NCBI GenBank assembly: GCA_950097015.1
Contig: CATNEN010000001.1
Span: 18,108,501 to 18,172,500 of the forward strand
Length of the DNA: 64,000 nt
Direction: 5' to 3'
Source of the DNA: Macrostomum hystrix
Lineage: Eukaryota > Platyhelminthes > Macrostomidae
A program made the position numbers and the translations under genes. Of this stretch, positions 23,255 to 33,831 are shown piece by piece. Numbering within the stretch: position 1 is the stretch's first letter; every line of letters starts with the position of its first letter. The notes beneath the pieces were generated by a model, which saw only the letters and a list, made by a program, of their open reading frames with translations, did not search any database and was not told the DNA's origin.

Positions 23255-23430
23255 CACATGGCAGAACTCTGCCGCAAGGAAATCCGCGGAAATTCCATGG
23301 GGCCCAGTGTATGTACATAGGCCCATGTTTTACATAGCAAAACTCTGCCGCAAGGAAGTCCTCGGAAATTCCGTGGGGTCCTAGTGTGTGAACAAACGCC
23401 TGTGTTTGCATAGTGGACTCTGTCGCAGGT
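23255..23430. repeat. 75-bp tandem repeat, about 2.3 copies
   Basis: The unit CTCTGCCGCAAGGAAATCC...GGAAATTCC...GGGG...TGTATG recurs at 23267, 23345 and, weaker, 23407. The minus-strand ORF across it follows the repeat. Confidence 0.6.
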
Positions 23431-23944
23431 AAATCTGTCTCTGAGAGGGAGAGAGAGGCAGTCAGTGCAGTCTGATTGATGAAGATTAATCACGCGTTGA
23501 TTGTTTGACAGAAATTCTGTAATTTTCATTTCTGCTAATTCATCCACTGTATGCTAAAAAACAATTGGCAAAACTATTCTCTATTCTGTTCCTTTTTACC
23601 GTTTTCGCATTCGTAAGTGTGGGTTTCTGGTTTGTTGCTTGTCGCGGTTTCGCACGATATTTTTATTTTACGGTTCGCAACACGTCTGCGATTAAATTTA
23701 AAGAATCAAAATACTTTTTACGAAATAAAATTTAACGATGAAATAAAATATATCTGAACCACTGATTTTTTTCAATGACATTTCAATCGGCATGAAAATT
23801 TGCTAGATTCTCGGAACACGCTTTCGATTTATTGAAATGGTTGGGTCTTTTGCAAGCCAATGACCGCCCTCGTGAAAGATAGGAGTGTGGAAAACGGCGA
23901 TAGAGTCGGAGGTCGATCGCGTAGCTGCTCGCGAGTTGTCGCAA

Positions 23945-25050
23945 GAAGAGGGATGAGACGAAGGGAGGGATGAGGAGGTACAATGGATGCAGGGAGTGGT
24001 CCTATTGGCCTCAGGCTGGCCAGTCCCACTCGTCCCTTAGGCCACAGGCATTACTGCCGTGCCTACCCCTAGCAATGCTCGAAACCGGCTAAAAGTCTAA
24101 AGTGAGGTGCCGGACTATCCGTAATCAGATAGGACAGGGCTAGAGAGCCTACTGTCGTCAGTAGCATGTAAATAACTGACTCCTAACCTTGGTAGCGGTG
24201 GTCGAATCGGCCTAGGCTCTTGTCATAGAAATGCGGAAAGGCTATCGGCAAAGCGGATAGTTGATCGAGGGTAGCGCCACCACCCAATGCGCCTACGTTG
24301 CCACCGCAGGCATTTGGGAACTTGGGTCCCCGGAGTACACAGCTCCTAGTTTATCACGCAGATCTAGACAAGCCGAAAAATAGGGCATTCTGCAACTTCC
24401 GTTTTAGACTGGGGCGAGAGCCCCAGAATGGATCGAGACACGCCTCAAAAGGGGATTCCTGAATTCGCGCTACAGGGGTCTAGAAAGGTGGTACTCAGAA
24501 CTCGAATGAGAATCCATAGCCGGAATCCTACTCATGAAACATCAGACACATTCTATACATTAGACTGCAGCCTACACTTTAAGTAACTGACAAACCGAAT
24601 CTGTGTGAGTTGAGGAAATCAGAGGCTGGAGAGATTAGGCAGAACACTGGCTGAGTGATTACGCAAGCGAAAGGTCATTTAATCCTCGCTCTCGCCCCTG
24701 TGGCGGCAGTCGCGAGAGGAGGGGGAAAAGAAGGGGAACTCCATTGGCAAGGGAGTTTGACACGTACCCCTTGATCCGCTGGGAAGAGAGGAAAACCCGC
24801 CAAGGAATCCCCCACACCCCAGCGGAGGTGCACATGCTACGCTCCGCATCTGCCCACGAATCCCTAGCTCCCTATTACTCTTATGCGCGCGTACAGTTGC
24901 CTTCCTGCCGCAGCCTTCAGCTCGGCATCACCAGAGCCCACCCCCTAGGAGTTTAGCCACTCATAAAATGAACATTGAGGCGGACTCAAAAGGAAAAGGA
25001 TTAAGTTGTAATTAAAGGTTGCCTAATGTGAAATTATTGGCTAGAATTGT
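23945..25050 (-). mobile_element. LTR-like element block, copy B (inverted)
   Basis: This is the inverted counterpart of about 7150-8290. The match runs from near GATGAGACGAAGGG through GCGCCTACGTTGCCACC to AAGGATTAAGTTG. The two copies are about 16 kb apart and in opposite orientation. It stops just before the minisatellite exon at 25088. No coding capacity was recognised. Confidence 0.7.
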
Positions 25051-25096
25051 ACTAGTTTATTATGGATTTTTCTATCTTTAAAATTAGGCCACAGAA

Positions 25097-25733
25097 GCAA
25101 CTGCCAGCAGCGCCGCTACAACAGCAACTGCCAGCAACGCCGCTACAACAGCAATTGCCAGCAGCGCCGCTACAACAGCAATTGCCAGCAGCGCCGCTAC
25201 AAAAGCGACTGCCAGCAGCGCCGCTACAAAAGCGACTGCAAGCAGCGCCGCTACAAAAGCGACTGCCAGCAGCGCCGCTACAAAAGCGACTGCCAGCAGC
25301 GCCGCTACAAAAGCGACTGCCAGCAGCGCCGCTACAAAAGCGACTGCCAGCAGAGCTGCTACAAAAGCGACTGCCAGCAGCGCCGCTACAACAGCAACTG
25401 CCAGCAACGCCGCTACAACAGCAATTGCCAGCAGCGCCGCTACAACAGCAATTGCCAGCAGCGCCGCTACAAAAGCGACTGCCAGCAGCGCCGCTACAAA
25501 AGCGACTGCCAGCAGCGCCGCTACAAAAGCGACTGCCAGCAGCGCCGCTACAAAAGCGACTGCCAGCAGCGCCGCTACAAAAGCGACTGCCAGCAGCGCC
25601 GCTACAAAAGCGACTGCCAGCAGCGCCGCTACAAAAGCGACTGCCAGCAGCGCCGCTACAAAAGCGACTGCCAGCAGCGCCGCTACAAAAGCGACTGCCA
25701 GCAGCGCCGCTACAAAAGCGACTGCCAGCAGCG
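25097..25733 (+). repeat. 27-bp coding minisatellite, left array
   Basis: About 23.6 units of 27 bp (core GCCGCTACAAAAGCGACTGC). Three consecutive variant units with CAACAGCAA appear at 25117 and again at 25387, so there is a higher-order period of 270 bp (10 units). Because 27 is a multiple of three, several frames are open (LPAAPLQKR, AATKATASS and, on the minus strand, ALLAVAFVA). Confidence 0.95.
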
Positions 25734-26934
25734 CCGTCGCGAGTGCGCAGAGTTCGGCGACCCTCCAGGAGTCTTTCAGCGTCACCAGAGTCACCAGACT
25801 CAAGGCGAGGACCGCGGGCACCCGAAGCTTCTGGCGCGAGTCGGCCATCGAGATACTGAGCACTGTGGAAGGAGGCCGCGACCGGGTGGAAGGCCGTATT
25901 CCCCCCACCTGCTTTCGTCGCCCCTGGTCCCGCAGTCTCCCGACCCGCTTCGTCCGTGTCGAAACCAGCCGCGACGAGGCACCAGTTGTTCGGAGGACAA
26001 GAACCCTGGAGCTGCTAGACCGCCTGAGGCAGGAAGACCCACCAGACCTGCAGATCTGGACCGACGGCGCAGCAGAGGAAGGCATCCGTAATGGAGGAGG
26101 CGGCTACCTGATTCGGCAGCGGGCCCCAGGGAGCCGGGACATCAGAGGCAGTGTCCCAGCGGGGCACCTAACCTGCACAACGACCGCGGAGGCCGCTGCG
26201 GCCGCAGCTGGTCTCGAGGCGGCCTTGGCCAATCTCCACGGACGCCCCAGCATGGCCGTCTGGCTGCTGTTCGACTCCCAAGCGCTCTTCGACCGGCTCC
26301 AGTCACAGCGTAAATGCCAGACAGACCACGCAACTGCACAGGCGTCTATTCTGCTGGAGCAGCTCGCCACGGACCACCGGCCCATTGTAATCTGGGTACC
26401 GGGCCACGCCGGGCTGGCGCTCAATGAGGAAGCCGACATTCTGGCTCGCGGGGGCTGCTCGCTCCCGCAAGAGAACATGCCAACACCGGTCGCGGCGCTC
26501 AGAGCTGCTCTCAAGCGGCAAGGTCAAGCGGAAGATGACCGAGCCTACAAAGACCTAGTCCCTCTGGACCACCCACACCGACTCAGCGGCGGCAAACGGC
26601 TGCAGGTCGGCCGTGCCTGGCCTCGTGCGGCGGAGGTGGCGCTGTTCCAACTCAGGGCGAACCGCGCGCCTTTCCTACAAGCCACTCTACACCGCTGGGG
26701 CAAGGTACCCGCTGCGTCTTGCCCTCACTGCAACGCTCCCGAGGAGGACACGCGGCACTTCCTGCTTGAATGCCCCAGGTGGGCCGATCAACGCCGCAAC
26801 CTCCTCCATTCTGCTGGCTCAATGTCCCTCCTGTGGGAGGATCCGAATCGGGTGCGGATCTTTGTTGAGGCGACGGGCGCGCTGGCGCGCCCCCCATATG
26901 CCTAGCGAGGGATCCGTACGCCAACAACAACAAC
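25734..26934 (+). mobile_element. 5'-truncated LINE fragment with RNase H
   Basis: A GC-rich insert inside the minisatellite. Its ORF (open through 26905) carries an RNase H domain with all four catalytic acids: IWTDGAA (D), TTAEAAAAAAG (E), LLFDSQALFDRL (D), WVPGHAGLALNEEAD (D). A C-x2-C-x8-H-x4-C zinc motif follows (CPHCNAPEEDTRHFLLECP). RNase H plus a C-terminal zinc motif is the 3' end of ORF2 of R1/I-like LINEs. The insert ends in (CAA)n at about 26920-26936, a plausible 3' tail, and the same minisatellite resumes at once. The reverse transcriptase is missing, as expected for 5' truncation. Target duplication cannot be seen because the target is itself repetitive. Confidence 0.7.
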
Positions 26935-27081
26935 AACTGCCAGCAGCGCCGCTACAAAAGCGACTGCCAGCAGCGCCGCTACAAAAGCGACTGCCAGCAG
27001 CGCCGCTACAAAAGCGACTGCCAGCAGCGCCGCTACAAAAGCGACTGCCAGCAGCGCCGCTACAAAAGCGACTGCCAGCAG
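26935..27081 (+). repeat. 27-bp coding minisatellite, right array
   Basis: About 5.4 further units identical to the left array, directly after the LINE tail. Confidence 0.95.
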
Positions 27082-27420
27082 CGACGCCCCTCACACTGCG
27101 GCAAAGCGACGAGCTTTGACATCTTGTGCGACTACGCCCAAAAAGCCGCGGGTCGACAGCGCAGCCTGGCAGGCAGGCGTTCGCGTTCTGGCCAACTTCT
27201 GAAGTTGACTGGTGGCCTGCCATGGTCTGCAACCCACCTAACAGCAAGGTGGCCATTCGTGGCAGCCGAGTCCACGTCCAGTTTTTCGACCGGCCGCCAA
27301 CACGCGGCTGGATATCAAAAACTAGAAGGATGAGCAGCCCAGACATGGCGGGCATAAAAGGCCCTAAAGCCTTTCAAGCTGCGCTTCACGCCATGAAGGC
27401 AGCAGCCAGAATGACAACAA

Positions 27421-27670
27421 CAGAGAGACTTATTTAATATTTATACGTCTAATTTGCTTTCGTCCAATGAACGACTAATGAACTTTCTTGCTTGCAATAA
27501 TGTTATTGTCTTATTTTTATCTCAACGCGTTACAAACACAGAGACTTGTTAAATATTTATGCGTCTAATTTGCCTTCGTCCAATGAATGACTAATAAACT
27601 TTCTTGCTTGCAATAACTTTAGGCCACAAAAGTTATGTAATGAGTCTTATTTTTATCTCAACACTTTGCA
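27421..27670 (+). repeat. 115-bp tandem duplication in 3' region
   Basis: CAGAGAGACTTATTTAATATT...CTTGCTTGCAATAA occurs at about 27421-27535 and again at 27540-27665 with small differences (the second copy has AATAAACTTTC). It overlaps the stop codon of the PWWP segment and may carry its polyadenylation signal. Confidence 0.7.
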
Positions 27671-27699
27671 AACTAAATAAACTACCGTTATATATAAAA

Positions 27700-28155
27700 G
27701 CAGTCCTCTAGTACTCTTTTGTCAAGGTCCTCTACTACTCTTTTTCCATAGTCCTCTAGTACTCTTCTGCCCATAGTCCTCTAGTACTCTTTTGTCCATA
27801 GTCCTCTAGTACTCTTTTGTCCATAGTCCTAGTACTCTTTTGTCCATAGTCCTAGTACTCTTTTGTCCATAGTCCTAGTACTCTTTTGTCCATAGTCCTC
27901 TAGTACTCTTTTGTCCATAGTCCTAGTACTCTTTTGTCCATAGTCCTAGTACTCTTTTGTCCATAGTCCTCTAGTACTCTTTTGTCCATAGTCCTCTAGT
28001 ACTCTTTTGTCCATAGTCCTAGTACTCTTTTGTCCATAGTCCTCTAGTACTCTTTTGTCCATAGTCCTCTAGTACTCTTTTGTCCATAGTCCTCTAGTAC
28101 TCTTTTGTCCATAGTCCTCTAGTACTCTTTTGTCCATAGTCCTCTAGTACTCTTT
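27700..28155 (+). repeat. 22/25-bp minisatellite
   Basis: About 18 tandem units alternating between a 25-bp form (AGTCCTCTAGTACTCTTTTG plus TCCAT) and a form lacking CTCT... giving 22 bp (AGTCCTAGTACTCTTTTG plus TCCAT). Non-coding. Confidence 0.95.
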
Positions 28156-28612
28156 TTTCCGATCGGAATTCTGAGCGCGATGTATAAATATGCCAATTAC
28201 TTGAGGGAGGTTTTCAACCTGGGATCTTTCGACTAAATTGTCACTACCGCAGTTGGCACAGTCGACCCGGTCCGCTGAGAGATCTGGTAGATAGACCTGT
28301 GAGCTCGGCTTCGATAGTGGCCTGGATGTCCGGCATACGATCTTCAGAATTTGGACTGATTGAAAATGTGTGCATTGTCGCTGTCGAATAGGATGCGATG
28401 CAGTTGCACACTTCGCAAATGCTGTACGTTGTCCTCTGTAATGTAGTTTATTTAATCTCTTTACAATTTAACTGGCACTTTGTGTACATTTTCCGCATAT
28501 TACTAGAAAAAATAAAAAATTTTAGAATCAGAGAAGTAGAACCAATCAAATGGATGCCCATAAAAGTATTACCCAAAAAAGCAGCCTTAGAAACCATAAA
28601 TTTAGTAAGAAT

Positions 28613-31030
28613 TCATAGAAAAGCTCGTACCAAGTAGGCGAAATATTGCTGTAGATCAGGAATCTGAACGAGGTCCTCGATTAGCTCAACAACGCATTTT
28701 TGCGCGGATGCTCTGTCGAGGTCGACCGTGTCGTTGTATTTGTCAACAGCTGTTTGACAATACCTTTCGAGTATGGCAGATTTGTTAATGGCCTCGTTTT
28801 GAAGCAGGGTTTTAACAAGCTGCATCTCAGGTCCATCGCGAAGCTCGATTTGGGGTTCAATGAGGTTTTCAAGTGCAGAGGTGACGCATTGAATGCCTGA
28901 ATTGAACCAGCAAGTTTCACCGAAATTTGGAAGTCCCGATGGGCGCCAAACATTGCCTAATTGCCATGCTGATTCTATTTTATCCGCCACCGTGCATTCC
29001 AGATGGTCATTCACAGGGGCGATCTCAGCTTCGTTCAATTGGACACTAATAGTAACGCGGGCAGGCGCGAACTTTTCTTGATGTTTCTTTGTCTTTGTCG
29101 TCTTGCTATTTCGCTGAAAGATAATCAACGTCGACTCAGACTGGATGTTCACGTCTGCATCGCATTTTCTAAGGCGCTTTTGTCCGGATCGTTGCTTGCT
29201 GCTGCGTCGCATCTTTGTTATTTTTAGTGCCTTCTTCGACTTAGTAGGCTTGGTGTCACCAATAGAAAACTTTGCGGCAAGAACGTGACAGCATCTAGGC
29301 AAGTTTTTACAGCCACACTTTTCGATGGGATGTAGTTCTACCAGGTGCTTAGATGCTCCCTCAACAATGAAAGCCTTCCTACTGGGAACATGGGTTATGC
29401 CCTGCTTGTCTAAGATGTCATTGGCTAATTCACTGTTGATTCTGTGAACAGTGTCATGAGGCTCGCTCGTTTGTTCGGAAAAAAATTCTGGCTTAAGGCT
29501 TGAAAGATCCGGTGGAAACCATGGCGGTGTAGGGACGTTTGTTGGTTCGGAAGTACCCTAGTGCATCCGCGTCCCATTTTGATTCGATCTTGACAAACGT
29601 CAAGTCAAACTCATCGACTGATGCTGATCGCAAAAGTCGATAAAGGTCGTCGACGTACTCCTCAATGTCACTTGATGAGTAGCGATGGGTATTTAGCCAC
29701 CTCTCTAGATCCTTCTTCAAATGATTCCAGCAAAAAAACTGAAGGGACGAACGGAACGACTCACGAATAGACAGTACAATACCAGGCTCCCTGTCTGTTA
29801 AGAAAATCATCTTCTTGTGGAGTTCGTCAGAAGTAATAGCTGAACTTAGCTGCGCATTAATTCCAGCTGCACGCTTTTGGCACGCCTATCATGAATTAGG
29901 TGCATAACAGGGAATTGATGACAACCATTCTCAGCCTCGATTAGCATGAGCAGTGGGGTTACGTAAAAATCCGTTAAATTGTAAGTAGTATCGACTGAAA
30001 AAATTACTCGAGTAGGACTTGAGCACAAGCAAAATAACATGAAATTCGAGCACTCCTTTATGCCGTGAACGATGGTCAATTCCGGAATAATTTGCATAGA
30101 GCGAATGCAATCGATCTCTTCATTGATGATGCAAACAGCTAGCAGCTGATCCGTGAATAAGTTGGCCCACTCTTTCTCTATGAATAGTTTTGCGAACTTG
30201 CGCTAAGTTGCGAACGCCCTGCATATCATCTTGGACTTGTGATGTTGCTGAATCCTTGTAGACAGCAGATGGATGCTCCCTGAGAAAGTTTTAAACTTAA
30301 TTTTAGGTTGGGTTTGGAAGTTTTATGATGAATTATGAATTATGAATTATTGATTTCGGCGGCGATGTAGGCGACGAATCAGAAAGCAAATGGTTGACAG
30401 CGAAAGAATGACAAGGGCTATGAGTAGGCAGAATATTAGAACTATGTGATTTGCGCGTAAGCAATAATTCACAATTTGGAATTGCATACTTAGCGCGTTC
30501 TTTAAATACAGATAGAGCAGATGGATTAGTTCGCCTATACGCGGGTGCATCATCGTCTCGACTGTTGCCATGGGCTTGCCACTGGCTGCACGACGATATA
30601 GCCAGTCTGAAGAGACTGAAAAACAATCTTCCGGAAACCAGGGTTCCGGTTTCTCTCCTGGTCAGCAATAGAAAGACAGGAAGACTTATATTTGGCCTGC
30701 TTCTTTGGACTTCTTCTAGGCAGGAAATGAGTGTCGTCGTATATCCAACGGTAGCCATCATTGCGCCAGTCTAGTAAACATTTTAGTAGGCGAAATGAAT
30801 TAATTGTGCCTAAGTTTGTCCTTTTGGTATAAGTTTTCTGTGTAAAAAGTTTGAATGTGTTGCTACACCACAAATCAACAATACAGCATTTGTAAGTTGT
30901 ACCTAACAGCTTTGAGCTGTTGGTTTGAAGTCACTCACCATTATTGCCTTCCACTTGAATGAGCACAAACACTGTGCCACCAAGTGGTTTCTGTGGTGTG
31001 AGATGGCAAACCTTGGAATTTTCAACTGAA
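28613..31030 (-). pseudogene. MULE-like transposase fused to SWIM finger and USP cysteine box
   Basis: Reading down the minus strand: an N-terminal segment (30902-30550; SFRLLKCLLDWRNDGYRWIY); then MULE catalytic pieces RVIFSVDTTYNLTDFYVTPL (about 30000) and MIFLTDREPGIVLSIRESF with CWNHLKKDLERWL (29810-29700), giving the two Ds and the C..H; then a SWIM zinc finger CGCKNLPRCCHVLAAK (about 29317-29270); and, in the same uninterrupted frame, the peptidase C19 Cys box GLPNFGETCWFNSGIQCV (Cys codon 28912-28910). The frame ends at 28613 before any His box. At least two frame breaks lie in the transposase part (near 29840 and 29540). MULE transposases move DNA; C19 peptidases remove ubiquitin. The joined SWIM-USP frame is about 310 codons long, so the fusion is not an artefact of my joining. 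Confidence 0.65.
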
Positions 31031-31099
31031 GCAATAACACTTGTTACTTCCTCTAGTGTTAATCTTCTATTAATTTCCATACAAACCTGAAATTAAAAT

Positions 31100-33206
31100 C
31101 AGTTTCAAGAGTTTAATTTAAATGTTAAACATTTTTTCTAAATAAACTATAAGCTAGAAACTATCACATGCAACAACTTACAGTGGCACAATTTTGAGTA
31201 GACTCCCATGAACTTGAAATTGACATTTGAAATAATATTGCTATTGGTTTGTGTTTTGTAATGTATATTATCATTTTTCTAGTATATACTAAATACCACT
31301 AAAAATACATGATTGCAGTAATTAAGATTTATTTCAATACTACAAGGCCTTATACATTGCAAAGAAGCAATTAGAACCTGAAAAACAACCTTACTATATG
31401 GTTACCTTTTTTGATGAAAAATATATGCTAGCTATGACTGAAATATTAAAAGGCAAAACAGCTGCAAAGGCAAAGGCAAAGGCAAAGGCAAAGCAACTGA
31501 TTTTTCTAATCACAATTAAGACAAGTAAATAAAAAAGCAAAGCTCAGTAGACAAAATGCAAATAGAAGAGAACTATTTTCCAAACTAAGCTTCTTTAGCA
31601 GGTGTGGCTTGAGAGGCTCTTTGCAAAGGGAAATATTTAGATAAAATATGTGGTTCAAGTGACAAGATTCAGTGAATGCCGACAGGTAATATTTCATAAA
31701 AATATCAAAGATTTGCACACATACCACATACATATGTCTGTTAACTTATAAGTAATAAATAGTTTAGATTTACATTTTTTATATAAAATGCCTAGCTGCG
31801 GTAAAATGTATCTAGTATTACAGTATAGTAGATTAATATGCAAAGACAGTATGCTTTATAAAAGTATACATAAATGAAAACCATAATTTAATAGTTGTAA
31901 ATTTTACATGCTATGGCGGCCTTATAGTTTCAGCTTTAGCTTTTGGCACGCTAAAAAAATGAAAATGTGCCAAAATCAAGTGTCAGCAAAAAATAGCACA
32001 AGGTTACAAATTAGAATACGAAAATGTGTATTATAAGTGATTATCTTACTGTTATCGATATCAGAATAACATTTAGTAATTTTTCGAACTTATATACTTT
32101 GTTTTATTATTTTAAACCCAGTGAGCCCAGTGTGCCCAGACGGGTATCGCACCCGACTGTCGTGCTTTTAATCGTGTAAAAAGGTACGCCTTTGTTCCGA
32201 TTAGATCGGGTGCTTGGCATGTCGCCTGCCGTTATGACATGTCTTTCTAGTGATTAAAAGGGCTTTAATGTATAATCTATGGAAGGTATTTGGCGCGAAA
32301 TTTAATCATGCCAAGAATTTAAGCCGACCCATCTGAAATGGAAAAGAAAACTAGGAGCCTAGTTGTAAGCAAGCTCGAAAAGAATAAATTAAATAAATGA
32401 ACATCTAAATCAGGCCCTAGCTTTATAAGCTCTTTACCATACTGGCTTGAGAATCAATGACAATGGTAATTATAATGTAGCCCATACATGGATATACATG
32501 TAGTCACCCGGTGTAAAAAACATCGTCCGGCGGACGATGATTTTTTGGGTCCGCCGGACTTTGACTTTTGGTCTATTGTACGCAGAAATTTAGTCCGGCG
32601 GACGTCCGCCGTCGGCCGACGGAGGACCAATTTCGGACCATTGTAAAATGTTGTGAATACTACTATTAGTAGTGTAGCTCTGAATGAAAAATCGTATTAA
32701 TTATTCTCTCGTATTCCTTTAAATAACTTATTAAACATGAACAAAAATATTTTAATTTTCTTATTGAAAAAATGAATGTTATCGTATATTCTTATTAATT
32801 TTAATTTGCAAATACGTTACTCATTTCTTTATTTCACAGATACAATATAACAGAAAGAGACAATTAAACAAACATTTGCAAGTTATAAAAGAAGAACAAC
32901 TTGGAATAGAAGTAAGCAAGACAGAACTTGCTAAAAAATTAGGATTATTAAAAAATTACATACAAAATACAGAAAGCAAAGTATAAAATGCCTTTGCAGT
33001 AATACAACGCACAACAGGCAGCATAGACATGGGGTAAAAAATACTAATTTGAATACATAGCAAGAAATATCATTGTGTACTATACTTACTATACTCAACG
33101 TAAATAACGAAGCGCGTTTCTAAAGCATGTAGGAAAATAATAGAAAGGAAGACGAATAATTTTTATACCTCACAAAAACTACAAAATTTTGTGTATGAAT
33201 CAAGAC
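31100..33206. other. AT-rich interval with small repeat relics
   Basis: No gene recognised. CCCGGTGTAAAAAACATCGT plus an inverted CGTCCGGCGGACG at 32507-32536 matches, in reverse, the end of the repeat at 55586-55615. A 55-bp piece at 32641-32696 recurs at 34562-34617. 31468-31495 is a short AAAGGC run. Confidence 0.5.
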
Positions 33207-33216
33207 ACATAAATAC

Positions 33217-33624
33217 GCTCGTACAATAATAATAATAATTAGACACTAGACTCAAGGGCCAGTGCAGGTGTTGTGTGTCAAGCACACTAGCAGGAGGGGA
33301 CTGCACACCTAATGTAAATCCCCGGCTCTCTCGGACACCGGAATTGACAGCCTCATGTCAGCAATGTAATTAATTTTTCGATACATATCGGCAGCATCCA
33401 AACCCCACTGAATTGCCGCACAGAGCAGCATTTTTCCACGCCAGCCGGAATTATCATTACCCGACAAAATGTCCGTACTCATTTGCAGCTGAGTAGACTG
33501 TGGGCACATCAGGGCAAAGCAGCTTGCCAAAGACTGCACGAATAGTTCTAGACTAGGTCGGGAATCGAACCCAGGACCATCTGATCCAGAGTCCGACACC
33601 TTACTGACTGAGCTATCCGCCTTT
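33217..33624 (-). mobile_element. tRNA-derived SINE-1, copy 1
   Basis: On the minus strand it starts GGCGGATAGCTCAGTCAGTA (A box) and has GGGTTCGATTCCC (B box), so it is a tRNA-derived SINE of about 400 bp ending in an (ATT)n tail. A 10-bp target duplication ACATAAATAC flanks it (33207-33216 and 33625-33634). A close second copy is at 52927-53338. Confidence 0.9.
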
Positions 33625-33831
33625 ACATAAATACAACTTAGAGTATAAATTGTGCCACATATGTCCCATTTTAGCTACTCACTAGCAAGTCGTTAGTAGT
33701 AGCATACGAATTATTAGAAGCATACGAATTATAGTTCCGAAAAATAAACGAAAGTTGGGATTTATGAGTGAGAGACACTTAATTTATAAATATTCATCTT
33801 CTGAGCTGGTGCTCAGAACTCGAGCGCGCTT

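Larger units (their letters stand above)
25088..27437 (+). pseudogene. MSH6-like: MSH6-type PWWP coding segment with minisatellite, split by a LINE
   Basis: After an acceptor (CTTTAAAATTAG, ending 25087) one frame reads through a 27-bp minisatellite as repeated AATKATASS. Leaving out the LINE insert (25734-26934), the frame resumes in the second array and continues [39 protein letters not shown]. Near 27200 one base shifts the frame, and the protein goes on as [13 protein letters not shown] and [18 protein letters not shown], then to TAA at 27435. The spacing G-x-x-V-x-A before xWWP and the VHVQFFD-PTRGW block match the PWWP domain at the N-terminus of the mismatch-repair protein MSH6, which reads H3K36 methylation. 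No MutS domains follow, so it is a broken copy, a retained 5' piece, or a stand-alone PWWP gene. The frameshift and LINE favour a pseudogene. Confidence 0.55.

Noticed and set aside
25062-25859. 265-aa Leu/Pro/Gln-rich protein (LPAAPLQKR repeats) and its antisense (ALLAVAFVA repeats)
   Set aside because: They are alternative frames of the minisatellite. The frame that continues into the PWWP segment is AATKATASS.
27700-28155. CRISPR-like array
   Set aside because: Units are directly tandem with no unique spacers, and the genome is that of an animal; it is a minisatellite.
33545-33622. tRNA gene on the minus strand
   Set aside because: A and B boxes are present, but the sequence is the head of a 400-bp SINE with target duplications and a second copy at 53.3 kb.
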